This document shows, piece after piece, positions 1-8,743 of a stretch of DNA of 64,000 nucleotides. The stretch is from assembly GCA_021791875.1 (NCBI GenBank), contig JAJYVU010000004.1, positions 60,609-124,608 on the forward strand. Direction: 5' to 3'. A program made the position numbers and the translations under genes. Origin of the DNA: Acidobacteriota bacterium (GTDB lineage: Bacteria; Acidobacteriota; Terriglobia; Terriglobales; Acidobacteriaceae). The notes beneath the pieces were generated by a model. It did not search any database and was not told where the DNA came from. It saw only the letters and a program-made list of their open reading frames with translations. Positions within the stretch are counted from its first letter, which is position 1, and every line of letters begins with the position of its first letter.

Positions 1-2181
1 TTCCATTTCGACGACTACCACACCATTGTCAATAACCCGGCGATCCGGAGCCTCGGCAACATTCCCCGCTTCTTTACCGACGCAAGAACCTTCAGCATCC
101 TCCCCGCCAACCAGACCTATCGGCCTATCGTCTCCACCACGCTCGCCTTCGATTACTGGATGGGCCATGGCCTCAATCCCTTCTACTTCCACATCGGGAC
201 ATTTCTCATCTACCTGCTGCAATTGGTCGTAATGCTGCTGCTTTTCCGCATCATCCTGAACCGCACGCGTCCCGAAAAGGATCACCTCGTCCTGGCGACC
301 GTCGCGGCCGCGTGGTACGGGCTCCATCCCGCCATGGCGGAAACGGTAAATTACATCATCCAGCGCGGCGATGTGTACGCAGCCTGCGGCGTGGTCTGTG
401 CCCTGGTCCTGTACGTCGCCCTGCCCCGCTGGCGGCGCTACGGGCTTTACCTCCTGCCCTTTGTGCTCGCGCTGCTGAGCAAGCCCCCCGCGATCGTCTT
501 TCCGGCCTTGCTGTTTGCTTACCTCGCGATGTTTGAGGCGCCGCCGGACACGCGCTATCGTTATGCCGCCGGGCGAACTCTTCCGTCCTTCATCCTCGGC
601 GCTCTCGTGATGGCCTTGGAAGCGGCAATGACGCCGAAGAGCTTCACCCCCTCCGCGCTGTCGAGCTTCTCCTGGTACATCACGCAGCCCTATGTGCTGC
701 TCCGCAACTTCCTCACGTTTTTCCTCCCGCTCCATCTCAATGTCGACACAGACCTCCGGGCCTTCCCCCACCTCAACGCCGCGGCTTTCGCAGGTTTCGC
801 TTTCCTCATCGCCCTGGTATCGACCATTGCCCTGCTCGCAATGTCGAAGGAGTTGCGCCCCATCTCCTTCGGACTGCTCTGGTTCCTGGTTGGTTCCCTG
901 CCGACGGCGCTCTACAAGCTTTCAGAAGTAAATAACGACCACCGGCTCTTTCTCCCCTTCATCGGCATGGCGCTGGCCTGCACCTGGACAGCCTATTTGG
1001 GCGTCGGCTGGCTCGCTCAACGCGCAAAATCCCCGTGGATATGGAAAACCGCGACCGCCTGCGCGTTCCTCCTCTTGGTCGCTTATGGCTGGGCCGCGCA
1101 TATTCGTAACCGCGTCTGGCATAGTAATCTTTCCCTCTGGTACGACGACGTCCTCAAATGCCCGCACAACGGCCGCGGCCTCATGAACTACGGCCTTGCG
1201 CAGATGGACCTGGGGCATGACGAGATTGCCCTCCACTACTTCCGCCAGGCTCTCAAGTACACGCCCAACTATCCCACTCTCGAAATCAATCTCGGCATCG
1301 TGAACGGGCTCCTTGCCGATCAGGGGCAGCCGGGCCGCGCCGTACAGGCCCAGCAGCATTTTCTGCGAGCCATCGCGCTCGCGCCGGCCGACGCCTCCAC
1401 CCATGCCTACTATGGACGCTGGCTCATGTTTCACGGCCACGCCCGGCAGGCGATTCAGCAATTGAGTCTTGCCGTCGGCCTGAATCCTCAGGACCTCATG
1501 CAGCGCGATCTGCTCATGGACGCGCAAATGCGCGCCGGCGACAACGCCGCGGCTCGTCAACTCGCCCTCGCCACGTTGCGCATCGCACCTGGCGATGCAG
1601 TCGCCAGAAATGCCCTACGGCCTCCACCGCAGACAGCAGCCTTCTGGATCAACCAGTCGCTCGCCGAGTACCGCAAAGGGCAATTCCTGCTGGCCATCGC
1701 ATCCGCGCAGCACGCGCTCACAATTGATCCGCATTCTGCCGCGGCCTACAACAACATTGGCGCAAGCTACGGGGCAATGCGCCAGTGGAAGCCGGCCATT
1801 CAAAACGAGAAGCTCGCCCTGCAATACGATCCAAAGTTGACTATTGCAAGAAATAACCTCGCGCTGTTCCTGAAAGAGAAGACGCCGGGAGGCACACCGA
1901 ACTCAGTCCCCATCGCAACAGCAGCGCTCATCAATTTATCGTTGAGCGAGTACCGGGACGGTCATTATCAGGACTGCATCAGAACCGCCAGCGGAGCGCT
2001 GCGCCTCGACCCTCGCTCTGCCGACGCATGGAATAACATCGCCGCCGCCTATGCCGCCATGCATCAGTGGAGTGCGGCGGTACGCGCCGCAAACAAGGCG
2101 CTCGCCCTCAATCCGCACTTTACGCTTGCCCGCAATAATCTCGCGTGGGCGGAATCCCACCTGCAAACCGGCAGACCCTGA
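1..2181 (+). CDS. TMTC-like membrane glycosyltransferase with C-terminal TPRs (5' partial)
   Basis: The reading frame is open from base 1, so the start lies upstream of the window; 726 codons are visible. The first residues read FDDYHTIVNN followed by a YRP...DYWMGHGLNPFYFH pattern. This is the conserved lumenal/periplasmic acidic loop of the TMTC family (DUF1736 plus TPR, protein O-mannosyltransferase-like). Residues 55-365 hold about eight to ten hydrophobic segments. From about residue 385 to the end there are several TPR-like units, such as GLMNYGLAQMDLGHDEIALHYF and two copies of the type AYNNIGASYGAMRQW. The likely role is transfer of a lipid-linked sugar to exported proteins, with the TPRs binding acceptor or partner; that role is inferred from family. 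It ends 57 bp from a convergent DPM1-like GT2, a plausible donor-lipid synthase. Confidence 0.75.
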   Translation, partial: FHFDDYHTIVNNPAIRSLGNIPRFFTDARTFSILPANQTYRPIVSTTLAFDYWMGHGLNPFYFHIGTFLIYLLQLVVMLLLFRIILNRTRPEKDHLVLATVAAAWYGLHPAMAETVNYIIQRGDVYAACGVVCALVLYVALPRWRRYGLYLLPFVLALLSKPPAIVFPALLFAYLAMFEAPPDTRYRYAAGRTLPSFILGALVMALEAAMTPKSFTPSALSSFSWYITQPYVLLRNFLTFFLPLHLNVDTDLRAFPHLNAAAFAGFAFLIALVSTIALLAMSKELRPISFGLLWFLVGSLPTALYKLSEVNNDHRLFLPFIGMALACTWTAYLGVGWLAQRAKSPWIWKTATACAFLLLVAYGWAAHIRNRVWHSNLSLWYDDVLKCPHNGRGLMNYGLAQMDLGHDEIALHYFRQALKYTPNYPTLEINLGIVNGLLADQGQPGRAVQAQQHFLRAIALAPADASTHAYYGRWLMFHGHARQAIQQLSLAVGLNPQDLMQRDLLMDAQMRAGDNAAARQLALATLRIAPGDAVARNALRPPPQTAAFWINQSLAEYRKGQFLLAIASAQHALTIDPHSAAAYNNIGASYGAMRQWKPAIQNEKLALQYDPKLTIARNNLALFLKEKTPGGTPNSVPIATAALINLSLSEYRDGHYQDCIRTASGALRLDPRSADAWNNIAAAYAAMHQWSAAVRAANKALALNPHFTLARNNLAWAESHLQTGRP

Positions 2182-2238
2182 CCCTCCGATGCCGGCAGTT
2201 CAGCTCGGAATTCGAGGCTGCGGCAACTGCCCCTCCGT

Positions 2239-3036
2239 TCAGCTGATCTTGCTCCCTGGCATCAAACGCTCCTGTGCGTCGCGCCCCAATCTTATCCGGC
2301 GAGATACACAGGACCGCACCAGCACCCGATAAATCTCCAGCGAGTCTCTGATCGGATGAAAGTGTGATGACCGGTTGCCCTCCGTATAGATCGTGCGAAT
2401 GGAAACCTCAACCGGCGTTCGCCCCGAGCGACAGCAGTGGAGCAGGACAGCCATCTCGTATTCGTAGCGCGCCCCGGCGAGCGTCAACAGCTCCGGTACC
2501 AGGCTGCGCGGAAATCCTCGCAGCCCCGTCTGCGTGTCGGTCACCTTTGTACCCGTTACAGCACGGAATACTCGGCGTGTCAGCGTGTTTCCAAAGCGGC
2601 TGCGCAAGGGCATTTGCAAAATCTTTTGCCGCGAGCCCAGGACCAGCCTCGTCGGTTCTTCCACCATGGCTGTCGCAACGCGCGCAATGTCATCCACGGC
2701 ATGCTGGCCGTCGGCATCAGCGGTCACCACCCCCGCATACTCCGCCAAGTCGGAAAGAAAATAGCCCAGGCCGGTCTTCAGCGCACAGCCTTTGCCTCTG
2801 TTATTCGAGTGCCTCAACAAGTGGACGGCGGGCATCCTTTGCAGCGCCTGAAACAGTTCCTGATACTCACTGCTGCTGCCGTCGTCGACTACCACGATGG
2901 CGTCGCAGCCCAGTGCTGCCAGCCTGCCGGCAACAGACAGCAGCTCCTGCGGCGGCTGCCACGCGGGAATCACCACGGCAACCCGCGCGGGGAAGTGCGA
3001 AGCCTGCATCATCTCTTTAGGCTGAAGAGTCTCCAT
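2239..3036 (-). CDS. Glycosyltransferase family 2, polyprenyl-phosphate sugar synthase-like (DPM1 type)
   Basis: A 265-aa GT-A fold protein. The N-terminal nucleotide-binding stretch AVVIPAWQ is followed by VVVDDGSS (Asp51-Asp52) and by VVTADADGQH near residue 107, which holds the DxD-like metal site. The GNTLTRRVFRAVTGTKVTDTQTGLRGF block near residue 160 is characteristic of dolichyl/undecaprenyl-phosphate mannose or glucose synthases. There is no C-terminal transmembrane pair, so it resembles the soluble DPM1 form. It starts at an ATG without a clear Shine-Dalgarno. The convergent neighbour is the TMTC-like transferase, and TMTC enzymes are known to use dolichyl-phosphate-mannose, so the two may act together. 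The actual sugar cannot be read from sequence. Confidence 0.85.
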   Translation of the reverse strand: METLQPKEMMQASHFPARVAVVIPAWQPPQELLSVAGRLAALGCDAIVVVDDGSSSEYQELFQALQRMPAVHLLRHSNNRGKGCALKTGLGYFLSDLAEYAGVVTADADGQHAVDDIARVATAMVEEPTRLVLGSRQKILQMPLRSRFGNTLTRRVFRAVTGTKVTDTQTGLRGFPRSLVPELLTLAGARYEYEMAVLLHCCRSGRTPVEVSIRTIYTEGNRSSHFHPIRDSLEIYRVLVRSCVSRRIRLGRDAQERLMPGSKIS

Positions 3037-3264
3037 CGTCCGATGCCTTCAATCCAACGGTGTGCGCCGCATGTTGCCGTATCCCGCGCACTGCCCACTC
3101 TATGCGATCCCACTCATTCTTGCACGCCAAATCAATGGGCCCTCCGCAGACAACGGCGCCCGAAAATCTCTCTGAAAAGAATCGCCCACTGATCCCCGAC
3201 CTCGCACGCTACGGCTACCAGCGAAGCGTGGCTGCCCCTGAGGCTTAATATTTTCACCATCTGG

Positions 3265-4893
3265 TCAAGGCGTCGCCATCGTGATGCGATAAACATACGC
3301 AATGTCATTCGGCTTCACTGCCGGAAGATGAATCACCAGCCCATCCGGCGTCTGGCTCCACCGAAGATGCGCGTTGGAACCAAGCAACGAAATCCCCGTG
3401 ATCGGGCTGCGCAGATAGGGAGTTCCACGGAAGAGCGTATGCAGTGTGAGCTCGCCGTCAGTAGGCCAGCCCAGCTCAATCGCGTATAACGTATCGCCCT
3501 TGCGCGTAAACCGCACGTCCTGCGGTGTGTAGTGGATCACGTCGCTGCCGAGCTTCCGGCTGTTGTCGCTGATTGTCGGCCCCTCGCCGTACACATACCA
3601 GGGGCGCGTCCCGTAGATCGCCTGCCCGTTCACCTTCAGCCACGCGCCCATTGCAAGCAGCACCTTCCGCGCCTGCTCGGGAATAGTGCCGTCCGCCTTT
3701 GGCCCGACATTCAGCAGCAGGTTTCCGTTCTTGCTCACCACATCCACCAGCTCGTCAATCAGTGACTTCGCCGTGCGATATTGATCGTTCTTCACGTAGC
3801 CCCACGAGTGGATACTCACAGACGTATCCGTCTGCCACGGCCGCAGGCGAATCCCATTCATCTTGCCGCGCTCGATGTCGAGCAGCGCCGCACCCGGGGG
3901 AAAATCCTGATCCTTATAAGTAAGGACAACGCCGGTTCCCCACTGCGCCGCCCGGTCGTAGTAATACGCGGCAAGCTTCTTCAGATATGGCCGGAACGCC
4001 GGCTGTCCCGCCCACCAGTCCAGGTACAGTACCTGCGGATGATACTTGTCGATAATCTCCGTCGTCCGCCCCAGCCAATCTTCCATGAAGGCACGATTCG
4101 GCGGCAGCCACCGCTCCAGATGATTCGGATCCGGCTCCTTGACCGACTGCTCGCCCGGCAGATTCATCGGCTCTGCCGGCCCATACAGCCCGGCATATTT
4201 TGGATTCCGCACATCCGAGTCAAACTTCATGCCGCCGTCATACCACCACCAATGCTCGGCCCTGTGTGAAGATGCGCCAAAGTGCAGCCCCTCTTGGCGC
4301 GCGGCCTTCGCTTCTTCGCCAATCACGTCGCGCTTTGGCCCCATGTGGTAAGCATCCCACCGCGTCAGGTCAGAGTTGTACATCGCAAACCCGTCGCAGT
4401 GCTCCGCCACCGGAACTACGTACCGCGCACCCGCCTCGCGAAACAGCTTCATCCATCCCTCCGCATCGAAGTGGCTACCCGTGAACATCGGAATAAAATT
4501 CTTGTATCCGAACTTCGATTCGGGCCCGTAAGTCGCAATCTGGTGCTTGTACGCAAGACTGCCCCGGATGTACATGTTCCGCGAATACCACTCGTTCTGA
4601 AACGCCGGAACCGAGTACACGCCCCAGTGAATGAAGATCCCGAACTTCGCGTTGCGAAACCATTCCGGCGTCCTCCACCGCTCGAGCGAATTCCAGTTAG
4701 CCTGGTACGGCCCTCGCGCAATCACCGCGTTCACTTCGTTGAGCCTCTTCTGGAGCACCTCTTCGTAATGCTTCGATGGCGCCGCGCTGGCCGGAATCGC
4801 GGCAATTGCAAATGTGGCAGCAATCGCCGCGAGCCGCTTCGTCTGCGGCCACACGGAACGGAAATCTTGATGCGGAGAACAAAGTAACTCCAT
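3265..4893 (-). CDS. Alpha-L-fucosidase, GH29, secreted
   Basis: A 542-aa protein. The N-terminus has a basic stretch and hydrophobic run ending ASAAPS, read as a Sec signal peptide. GH29 signatures follow: WFRNAKFGIFIHWGVYSVPAFQNEWYSRNMY, EHCDGFAMYNSDLTRWDA and QVLYLDWWAG. Asp292 in the last is at the position of the family nucleophile. A C-terminal beta-sandwich domain carries TLYAIELGWP. The frame opens farther up at a TTG (4905), but I prefer the ATG at 4893, because it leaves the inverted repeat at 4913-4931 intergenic. It probably removes fucose from plant, algal or bacterial glycans. It is divergent from a GH78 rhamnosidase, so deoxy-sugar removal may be coordinated. Family confidence is high; substrate is inferred. 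Confidence 0.93.
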   Translation of the reverse strand: MELLCSPHQDFRSVWPQTKRLAAIAATFAIAAIPASAAPSKHYEEVLQKRLNEVNAVIARGPYQANWNSLERWRTPEWFRNAKFGIFIHWGVYSVPAFQNEWYSRNMYIRGSLAYKHQIATYGPESKFGYKNFIPMFTGSHFDAEGWMKLFREAGARYVVPVAEHCDGFAMYNSDLTRWDAYHMGPKRDVIGEEAKAARQEGLHFGASSHRAEHWWWYDGGMKFDSDVRNPKYAGLYGPAEPMNLPGEQSVKEPDPNHLERWLPPNRAFMEDWLGRTTEIIDKYHPQVLYLDWWAGQPAFRPYLKKLAAYYYDRAAQWGTGVVLTYKDQDFPPGAALLDIERGKMNGIRLRPWQTDTSVSIHSWGYVKNDQYRTAKSLIDELVDVVSKNGNLLLNVGPKADGTIPEQARKVLLAMGAWLKVNGQAIYGTRPWYVYGEGPTISDNSRKLGSDVIHYTPQDVRFTRKGDTLYAIELGWPTDGELTLHTLFRGTPYLRSPITGISLLGSNAHLRWSQTPDGLVIHLPAVKPNDIAYVYRITMATP

Positions 4894-4912
4894 GAGAGAA
4901 AACAATTGTCTA

Positions 4913-4931
4913 TTGACATGTACCCTGTCAA
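4913..4931. promoter_or_regulatory. Inverted repeat TTGACA-N7-TGTCAA between the divergent GH29 and GH78 genes
   Basis: A perfect 6-bp inverted repeat with a 7-bp spacer sits in the 99-bp gap between the two start codons. Each arm also equals the sigma-70 -35 consensus on its own strand, so the site could be a shared operator or two back-to-back -35 boxes. No regulator gene is adjacent. Confidence 0.45.
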
Positions 4932-4992
4932 CACTCTAGCCTGCGGCCAGTCGAAGCAGGCCAGCGCCTCTGCTTTGCGCAGGTCTCATACC

Positions 4993-7779
4993 ATGCAAAA
5001 TGCCGCTCCGCATGCCCACCGCTTCGCGCCCCTTGCCGGCGTCGCCCTCGCGCTCGCCCTTCTCTGCTCGCCAGGCATCGCCTGCGCCGCCCAGTACACC
5101 GCAACCATTCGCCCCTCCGCACTGCGCTGTGACGCGCGCACAAATCCCCTCGGCGTGCAGACCGCTGCTCCCGCATTCAGTTGGATCCCCGTCGCAACCC
5201 AAGCCCGAGCACGCGGCCTTCGTCAGACTGCCTGGCAACTGCTCGTCGCCTCGTCGCCGGCAGATCTCGCCCGCAACGATGGCAACATGTGGAACACGGG
5301 CCGGATAACTGGCTCTTCCGGCCTGCATCATGCCTACGGTGGACAACCGCTGCACGCGCATACCACTTACTGGTGGAAGCTGCGACTCTGGGACCAGAAC
5401 GGCCACCCATCGGCATGGAGCGCGCCGCAGAGTTTCACCATGGGACTGCTGAAGTCCAGCGACTGGAAAGCGCAATGGATCACGGCCGGCCATGAAGTCA
5501 TGTGGGGCAACCCCATAAAATCCGCGGCCGCGCTCCCGCTCTTCCGCGACGACTTCCGCCTTCACGGACACATCCAACAGGCCTTGCTCTTTATCTCCGG
5601 GCTGGGTCAGTACGACGCACATCTCAATGGCATGCCGGTCACGCAAAGCGTGCTCAATCCCGGCTGGACGAACTACCGCAAAACTGTTCTCTACAACACC
5701 TTTAACGTCACCCGCGAACTCCGCCAGGGCAAGAATGTCATCGCCGTTCTGCTGGGCAACGGCATGTATAACGTGCCAAAAACACCCGGCCGCTATCAGA
5801 AATTTCAGGGAACCTTCGGCCCTCCCAAGCTAATTGCACAATTGATGGTTACATTTTCAGATGGCCGCACTCAGACCATCGCAACCGGCCCTCACTGGAA
5901 GGCTGCGAAGAGCCCGGTCATCTTTTCTCAGACCTACGGCGGCGAAGACTTCGACGCGCGCATCCATCCCAACTGGGACAAGCTCGCCCTCAATGACAGC
6001 GCCTGGGCGCATGCCATCGTCACCCAGGGACCGGGCGGCGCACTGCAGGCGCAGCGTATTCCCCCGATTCGCATCTTGCACATTTACCATCCGGTACGCA
6101 TCACGCACCCCAGGCCCGGCCTCACCGTCTACGATCTCGGCCAGAATTTTTCAGGATGGCCAGACATTACCGTCGCCGGACAGGCCGGAAGCCGCGTCAA
6201 GCTCATTCCCGGCGAGCTCCTGCACAAGAACGGGACTGTCACACAGCGCAGCATGGGCGGCGGGCCCATCTGGTTCACCTACGTGCTCAACGGTCGCGGC
6301 ATCGAGCGCTGGCATCCGCGCTTTTCCTATACCGGATTCCGCTACGTCCAGGTGGAAACCATCCCCGCCCCCGGATCAAAGATTCACCCCCGCGTGCTGG
6401 CGCTGAGCGGCGAATTCGTGCATTCCTCTGCGCAGCCGGTGGGCAGCTTCTATACGTCTGACATTCTCTTCGACCGCATCCATCGCCTCATCGATATGGC
6501 CATCCGGAGCAACACGCAGAGCATCCTCACCGATTGCCCGCATCGCGAAAAACTGGGATGGCTCGAGCAGACCCACCTCATGGGCGTCGCGCTCTTCTAC
6601 AACTACAACCTGAACACCCTCTACGAAAAAATGGCCAGCGACATCTCCGAGGCGCAACGCGCTGACGGCCTCGTCCCGGAGATCGCGCCTGAGTACGTAA
6701 AGTTCACCGGCGGCTTTCTTGACTCGCCCGAGTGGGGAAGCGCCGCCATTCTCAGCCCGTGGACCGACTACCGCTTCACTGGCAACATCGGCATTCTCTC
6801 CGCGCACTACGCCACCATGCAGGCGTACCTCGACTATCTGGGCCGCGAAGCCAAAGACCATATTCTCAGTGAAGGCCTCGGCGACTGGTATGACATGGGG
6901 CCCAGGCCGCCGGGATACGCACAGCTCACCGGCATGAAGGTAACCGCCACGGCTACGTATTACCGTGACCTCACCGTAATGCAGAAAATCGCCACGCTGC
7001 TCGGCAAGCCGCAAGACGCCGCCCGCTACAAGTCGCTGGCCGCCAGGGTCAAGGCCAGCTACAACCGTGAGATCTTCCACCCCGCCACCAACGAGTACGA
7101 TCGCGGCAGTCAAACCGCGAACGGCATGTCACTTGCCGTCGGCCTCGTCCCCCGCAACCGCCGCAAGGCGGTGCTCAAGAACCTCGTCGCCAATATCCGC
7201 GCACACGACAACCACCTCACCGCCGGCGACGTCGGCTTCCACTATGTACTCGAAGCCTTGCGCGAGGGCGGCCGCGACGATGTCATCTGCGCCATGCTCT
7301 CCCAGACCACCCCGCCGAGCTACGCCTATCAGTTGAAGATGGGTGCCACCACGCTCACCGAGGCCTGGAATGCAAATCGCGCCAACTCGCAGAATCATTT
7401 CATGCTCGGCCATGCCGAGGAGTGGTTCTATCGCGGCCTCGCCGGCCTTCAATTCAACCTTGCCCGCCCCAGGGGCAGGCAGATCGTCTTTCGGCCGGAG
7501 TTCGCCTGCGGCATCGCCTCGGCCAGAGCCTCCTACGATTCCGCCCTCGGACGCATCGCCATCGACTGGCATCACTCGGCCACCAGCACCAGGATCGCCG
7601 TCACCGTCCCCGTCGGGCACACCGCGCTCGTCTACGTTCCCGGCGCCAGCCCCTCTGCCATCACCGAGTCCGGACGCCCGGCCCCAAAGTCGCCCGGCGT
7701 CACCTGGCTCCGCGCCAGCGGGCCTGACCAGATCTTCCGCGTCCAATCCGGCGCCTACCGCTTTCTTTCCCGCCCGTGA
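4993..7779 (+). CDS. Alpha-L-rhamnosidase, GH78, secreted
   Basis: A 928-aa protein. An in-frame TTG exists at 4906, but the ATG at 4993 begins a clear signal peptide (MQNAAPHAHRF, then ALALALLCSP...ACAAQ), so this start is chosen. The N-terminal beta domain carries LRCDARTNPLGVQTAAPAFSW, typical of bacterial rhamnosidases. The (alpha/alpha)6 catalytic domain has DCPHREKLGWLEQ (Asp514, Glu519) and LTEAWNANRANSQNHFMLGHAEEW (Glu790), which fit the general acid and base region of GH78. The protein should release L-rhamnose from pectic side chains, flavonoid glycosides or exopolysaccharides. It is divergent from GH29 with a shared inverted repeat and is followed by a candidate terminator. Confidence 0.93.
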   Translation: MQNAAPHAHRFAPLAGVALALALLCSPGIACAAQYTATIRPSALRCDARTNPLGVQTAAPAFSWIPVATQARARGLRQTAWQLLVASSPADLARNDGNMWNTGRITGSSGLHHAYGGQPLHAHTTYWWKLRLWDQNGHPSAWSAPQSFTMGLLKSSDWKAQWITAGHEVMWGNPIKSAAALPLFRDDFRLHGHIQQALLFISGLGQYDAHLNGMPVTQSVLNPGWTNYRKTVLYNTFNVTRELRQGKNVIAVLLGNGMYNVPKTPGRYQKFQGTFGPPKLIAQLMVTFSDGRTQTIATGPHWKAAKSPVIFSQTYGGEDFDARIHPNWDKLALNDSAWAHAIVTQGPGGALQAQRIPPIRILHIYHPVRITHPRPGLTVYDLGQNFSGWPDITVAGQAGSRVKLIPGELLHKNGTVTQRSMGGGPIWFTYVLNGRGIERWHPRFSYTGFRYVQVETIPAPGSKIHPRVLALSGEFVHSSAQPVGSFYTSDILFDRIHRLIDMAIRSNTQSILTDCPHREKLGWLEQTHLMGVALFYNYNLNTLYEKMASDISEAQRADGLVPEIAPEYVKFTGGFLDSPEWGSAAILSPWTDYRFTGNIGILSAHYATMQAYLDYLGREAKDHILSEGLGDWYDMGPRPPGYAQLTGMKVTATATYYRDLTVMQKIATLLGKPQDAARYKSLAARVKASYNREIFHPATNEYDRGSQTANGMSLAVGLVPRNRRKAVLKNLVANIRAHDNHLTAGDVGFHYVLEALREGGRDDVICAMLSQTTPPSYAYQLKMGATTLTEAWNANRANSQNHFMLGHAEEWFYRGLAGLQFNLARPRGRQIVFRPEFACGIASARASYDSALGRIAIDWHHSATSTRIAVTVPVGHTALVYVPGASPSAITESGRPAPKSPGVTWLRASGPDQIFRVQSGAYRFLSRP

Positions 7780-7840
7780 CCACCCCCTTTGGGGCCACAA
7801 ATAACTTCAGCCACCTCCTCCAATTCCGCATCTTATGGAT

Positions 7841-7863
7841 TGCCCCACTTCGGGGCAGGTTTT
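7841..7863 (+). terminator. Candidate intrinsic terminator after the GH78 gene
   Basis: Stem TGCCCC (7841-7846), 5-nt loop, stem GGGGCA (7852-7857), then GGTTTTA. The T-run is short, so efficiency is uncertain. It lies 61 bp past the GH78 stop. Confidence 0.5.
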
Positions 7864-7939
7864 ACCCCGGTTGGCCGGATTCTCGAACCCCGCAGGGAGT
7901 TACGCGCAAACAATTTCCTGTAACCTGAATCAAACTGCG

Positions 7940-7959
7940 GTAAATTAAAGTCAATTTAC
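7940..7959. promoter_or_regulatory. AT-rich inverted repeat directly upstream of a Shine-Dalgarno
   Basis: GTAAATT (7940-7946), 6-nt spacer, AATTTAC (7953-7959) is a perfect inverted repeat in otherwise GC-rich DNA. It ends 2 bp before the AGGAG (7962-7966) of the next gene. It could be an operator or a small RNA hairpin controlling that start. Confidence 0.35.
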
Positions 7960-7974
7960 TCAGGAGCCGTTATT

Positions 7975-8391
7975 TTGCGTACGCTGCGCCAAAATCTGTG
8001 GTGGCTATGCCTGGCAGTTCTGCTGCTGGGTGCGCCCCATTGGCTCGCGGCTCAGGAGATCTCCCAGGTTCCAGCCGATCTGACCCCGGCGCAGGTTTTC
8101 GCCTCGCCGCCTGAGATACCTTCGGCTTACGCCGGCCCGGCGGACACGGATTGCGCACTTCGCGTTCAGGCGGCGCTCATCGACGCAACCGCCATCCAGC
8201 ACCGCCTGAGAACCTTCGATACTGACGACCGGGAAATCCCACAGAGTCAGCATCGGCGTCCCGGCATCAGAGCCGCAGCTGTGCATTCGGGGCAGCCCAC
8301 TGTCACCTTTGCGCGCCTCTATCCCTCGCGCGAAGCACGCGAATCCTATCGCGTATTCCAGTCCTCCGGACGCGCTCCTCCTACCTTCTAA
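7975..8391 (+). CDS. Small secreted protein of unknown function
   Basis: A 138-aa protein starting at TTG with AGGAG at 7962-7966 (8-nt spacing), which supports the start. MRTLRQNLWWLCLAVLLLG...LAAQE is a Sec signal peptide. The mature part (about 112 aa) has one Cys, is rich in Pro, Arg and Ala, and matches no family I recognise. It precedes the efflux operon by 352 bp on the same strand, so shared transcription is possible but not shown. Confidence 0.55.
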   Translation: MRTLRQNLWWLCLAVLLLGAPHWLAAQEISQVPADLTPAQVFASPPEIPSAYAGPADTDCALRVQAALIDATAIQHRLRTFDTDDREIPQSQHRRPGIRAAAVHSGQPTVTFARLYPSREARESYRVFQSSGRAPPTF

Positions 8392-8743
8392 TCTCCTCGC
8401 TCATTCACGCTCCACTGCTTCCGGCCTTGCATCAGCTCGCTGGTCAAAAGGCTTGGCATAGCTCCCGGATTACGACGGGATGCATGCCAGGACCCTTGAC
8501 TCAACTGACTTGCTGACACACCCCTGGTAGCCGGGGAGCGAACTTCGAAGATTTTCCGAACCGTAACTGCAGGCATCTCGCTGATGCAGATGTTTGCAGT
8601 TCATCCCGATGGAGTGGATCACCACCGCGGCAGACGTCGCGGCGCAGCCCGCCAACGGCTTTCGGAAATCTCCCCCATCCGGCCGGAGAGGAATTGCTCC
8701 TTCGGCTGGATAGCAGCGCAGAGGAACTTCAGATACGCACCCT
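8392..8743. other. 352-bp gap with no convincing gene
   Basis: Open frames here lack codon bias or domains. A TTGACT near 8507 could be a -35 box for the efflux operon, but no good -10 is evident. Short GC hairpins occur (GCATC...GATGC near 8573-8587). I see nothing else. Confidence 0.5.
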
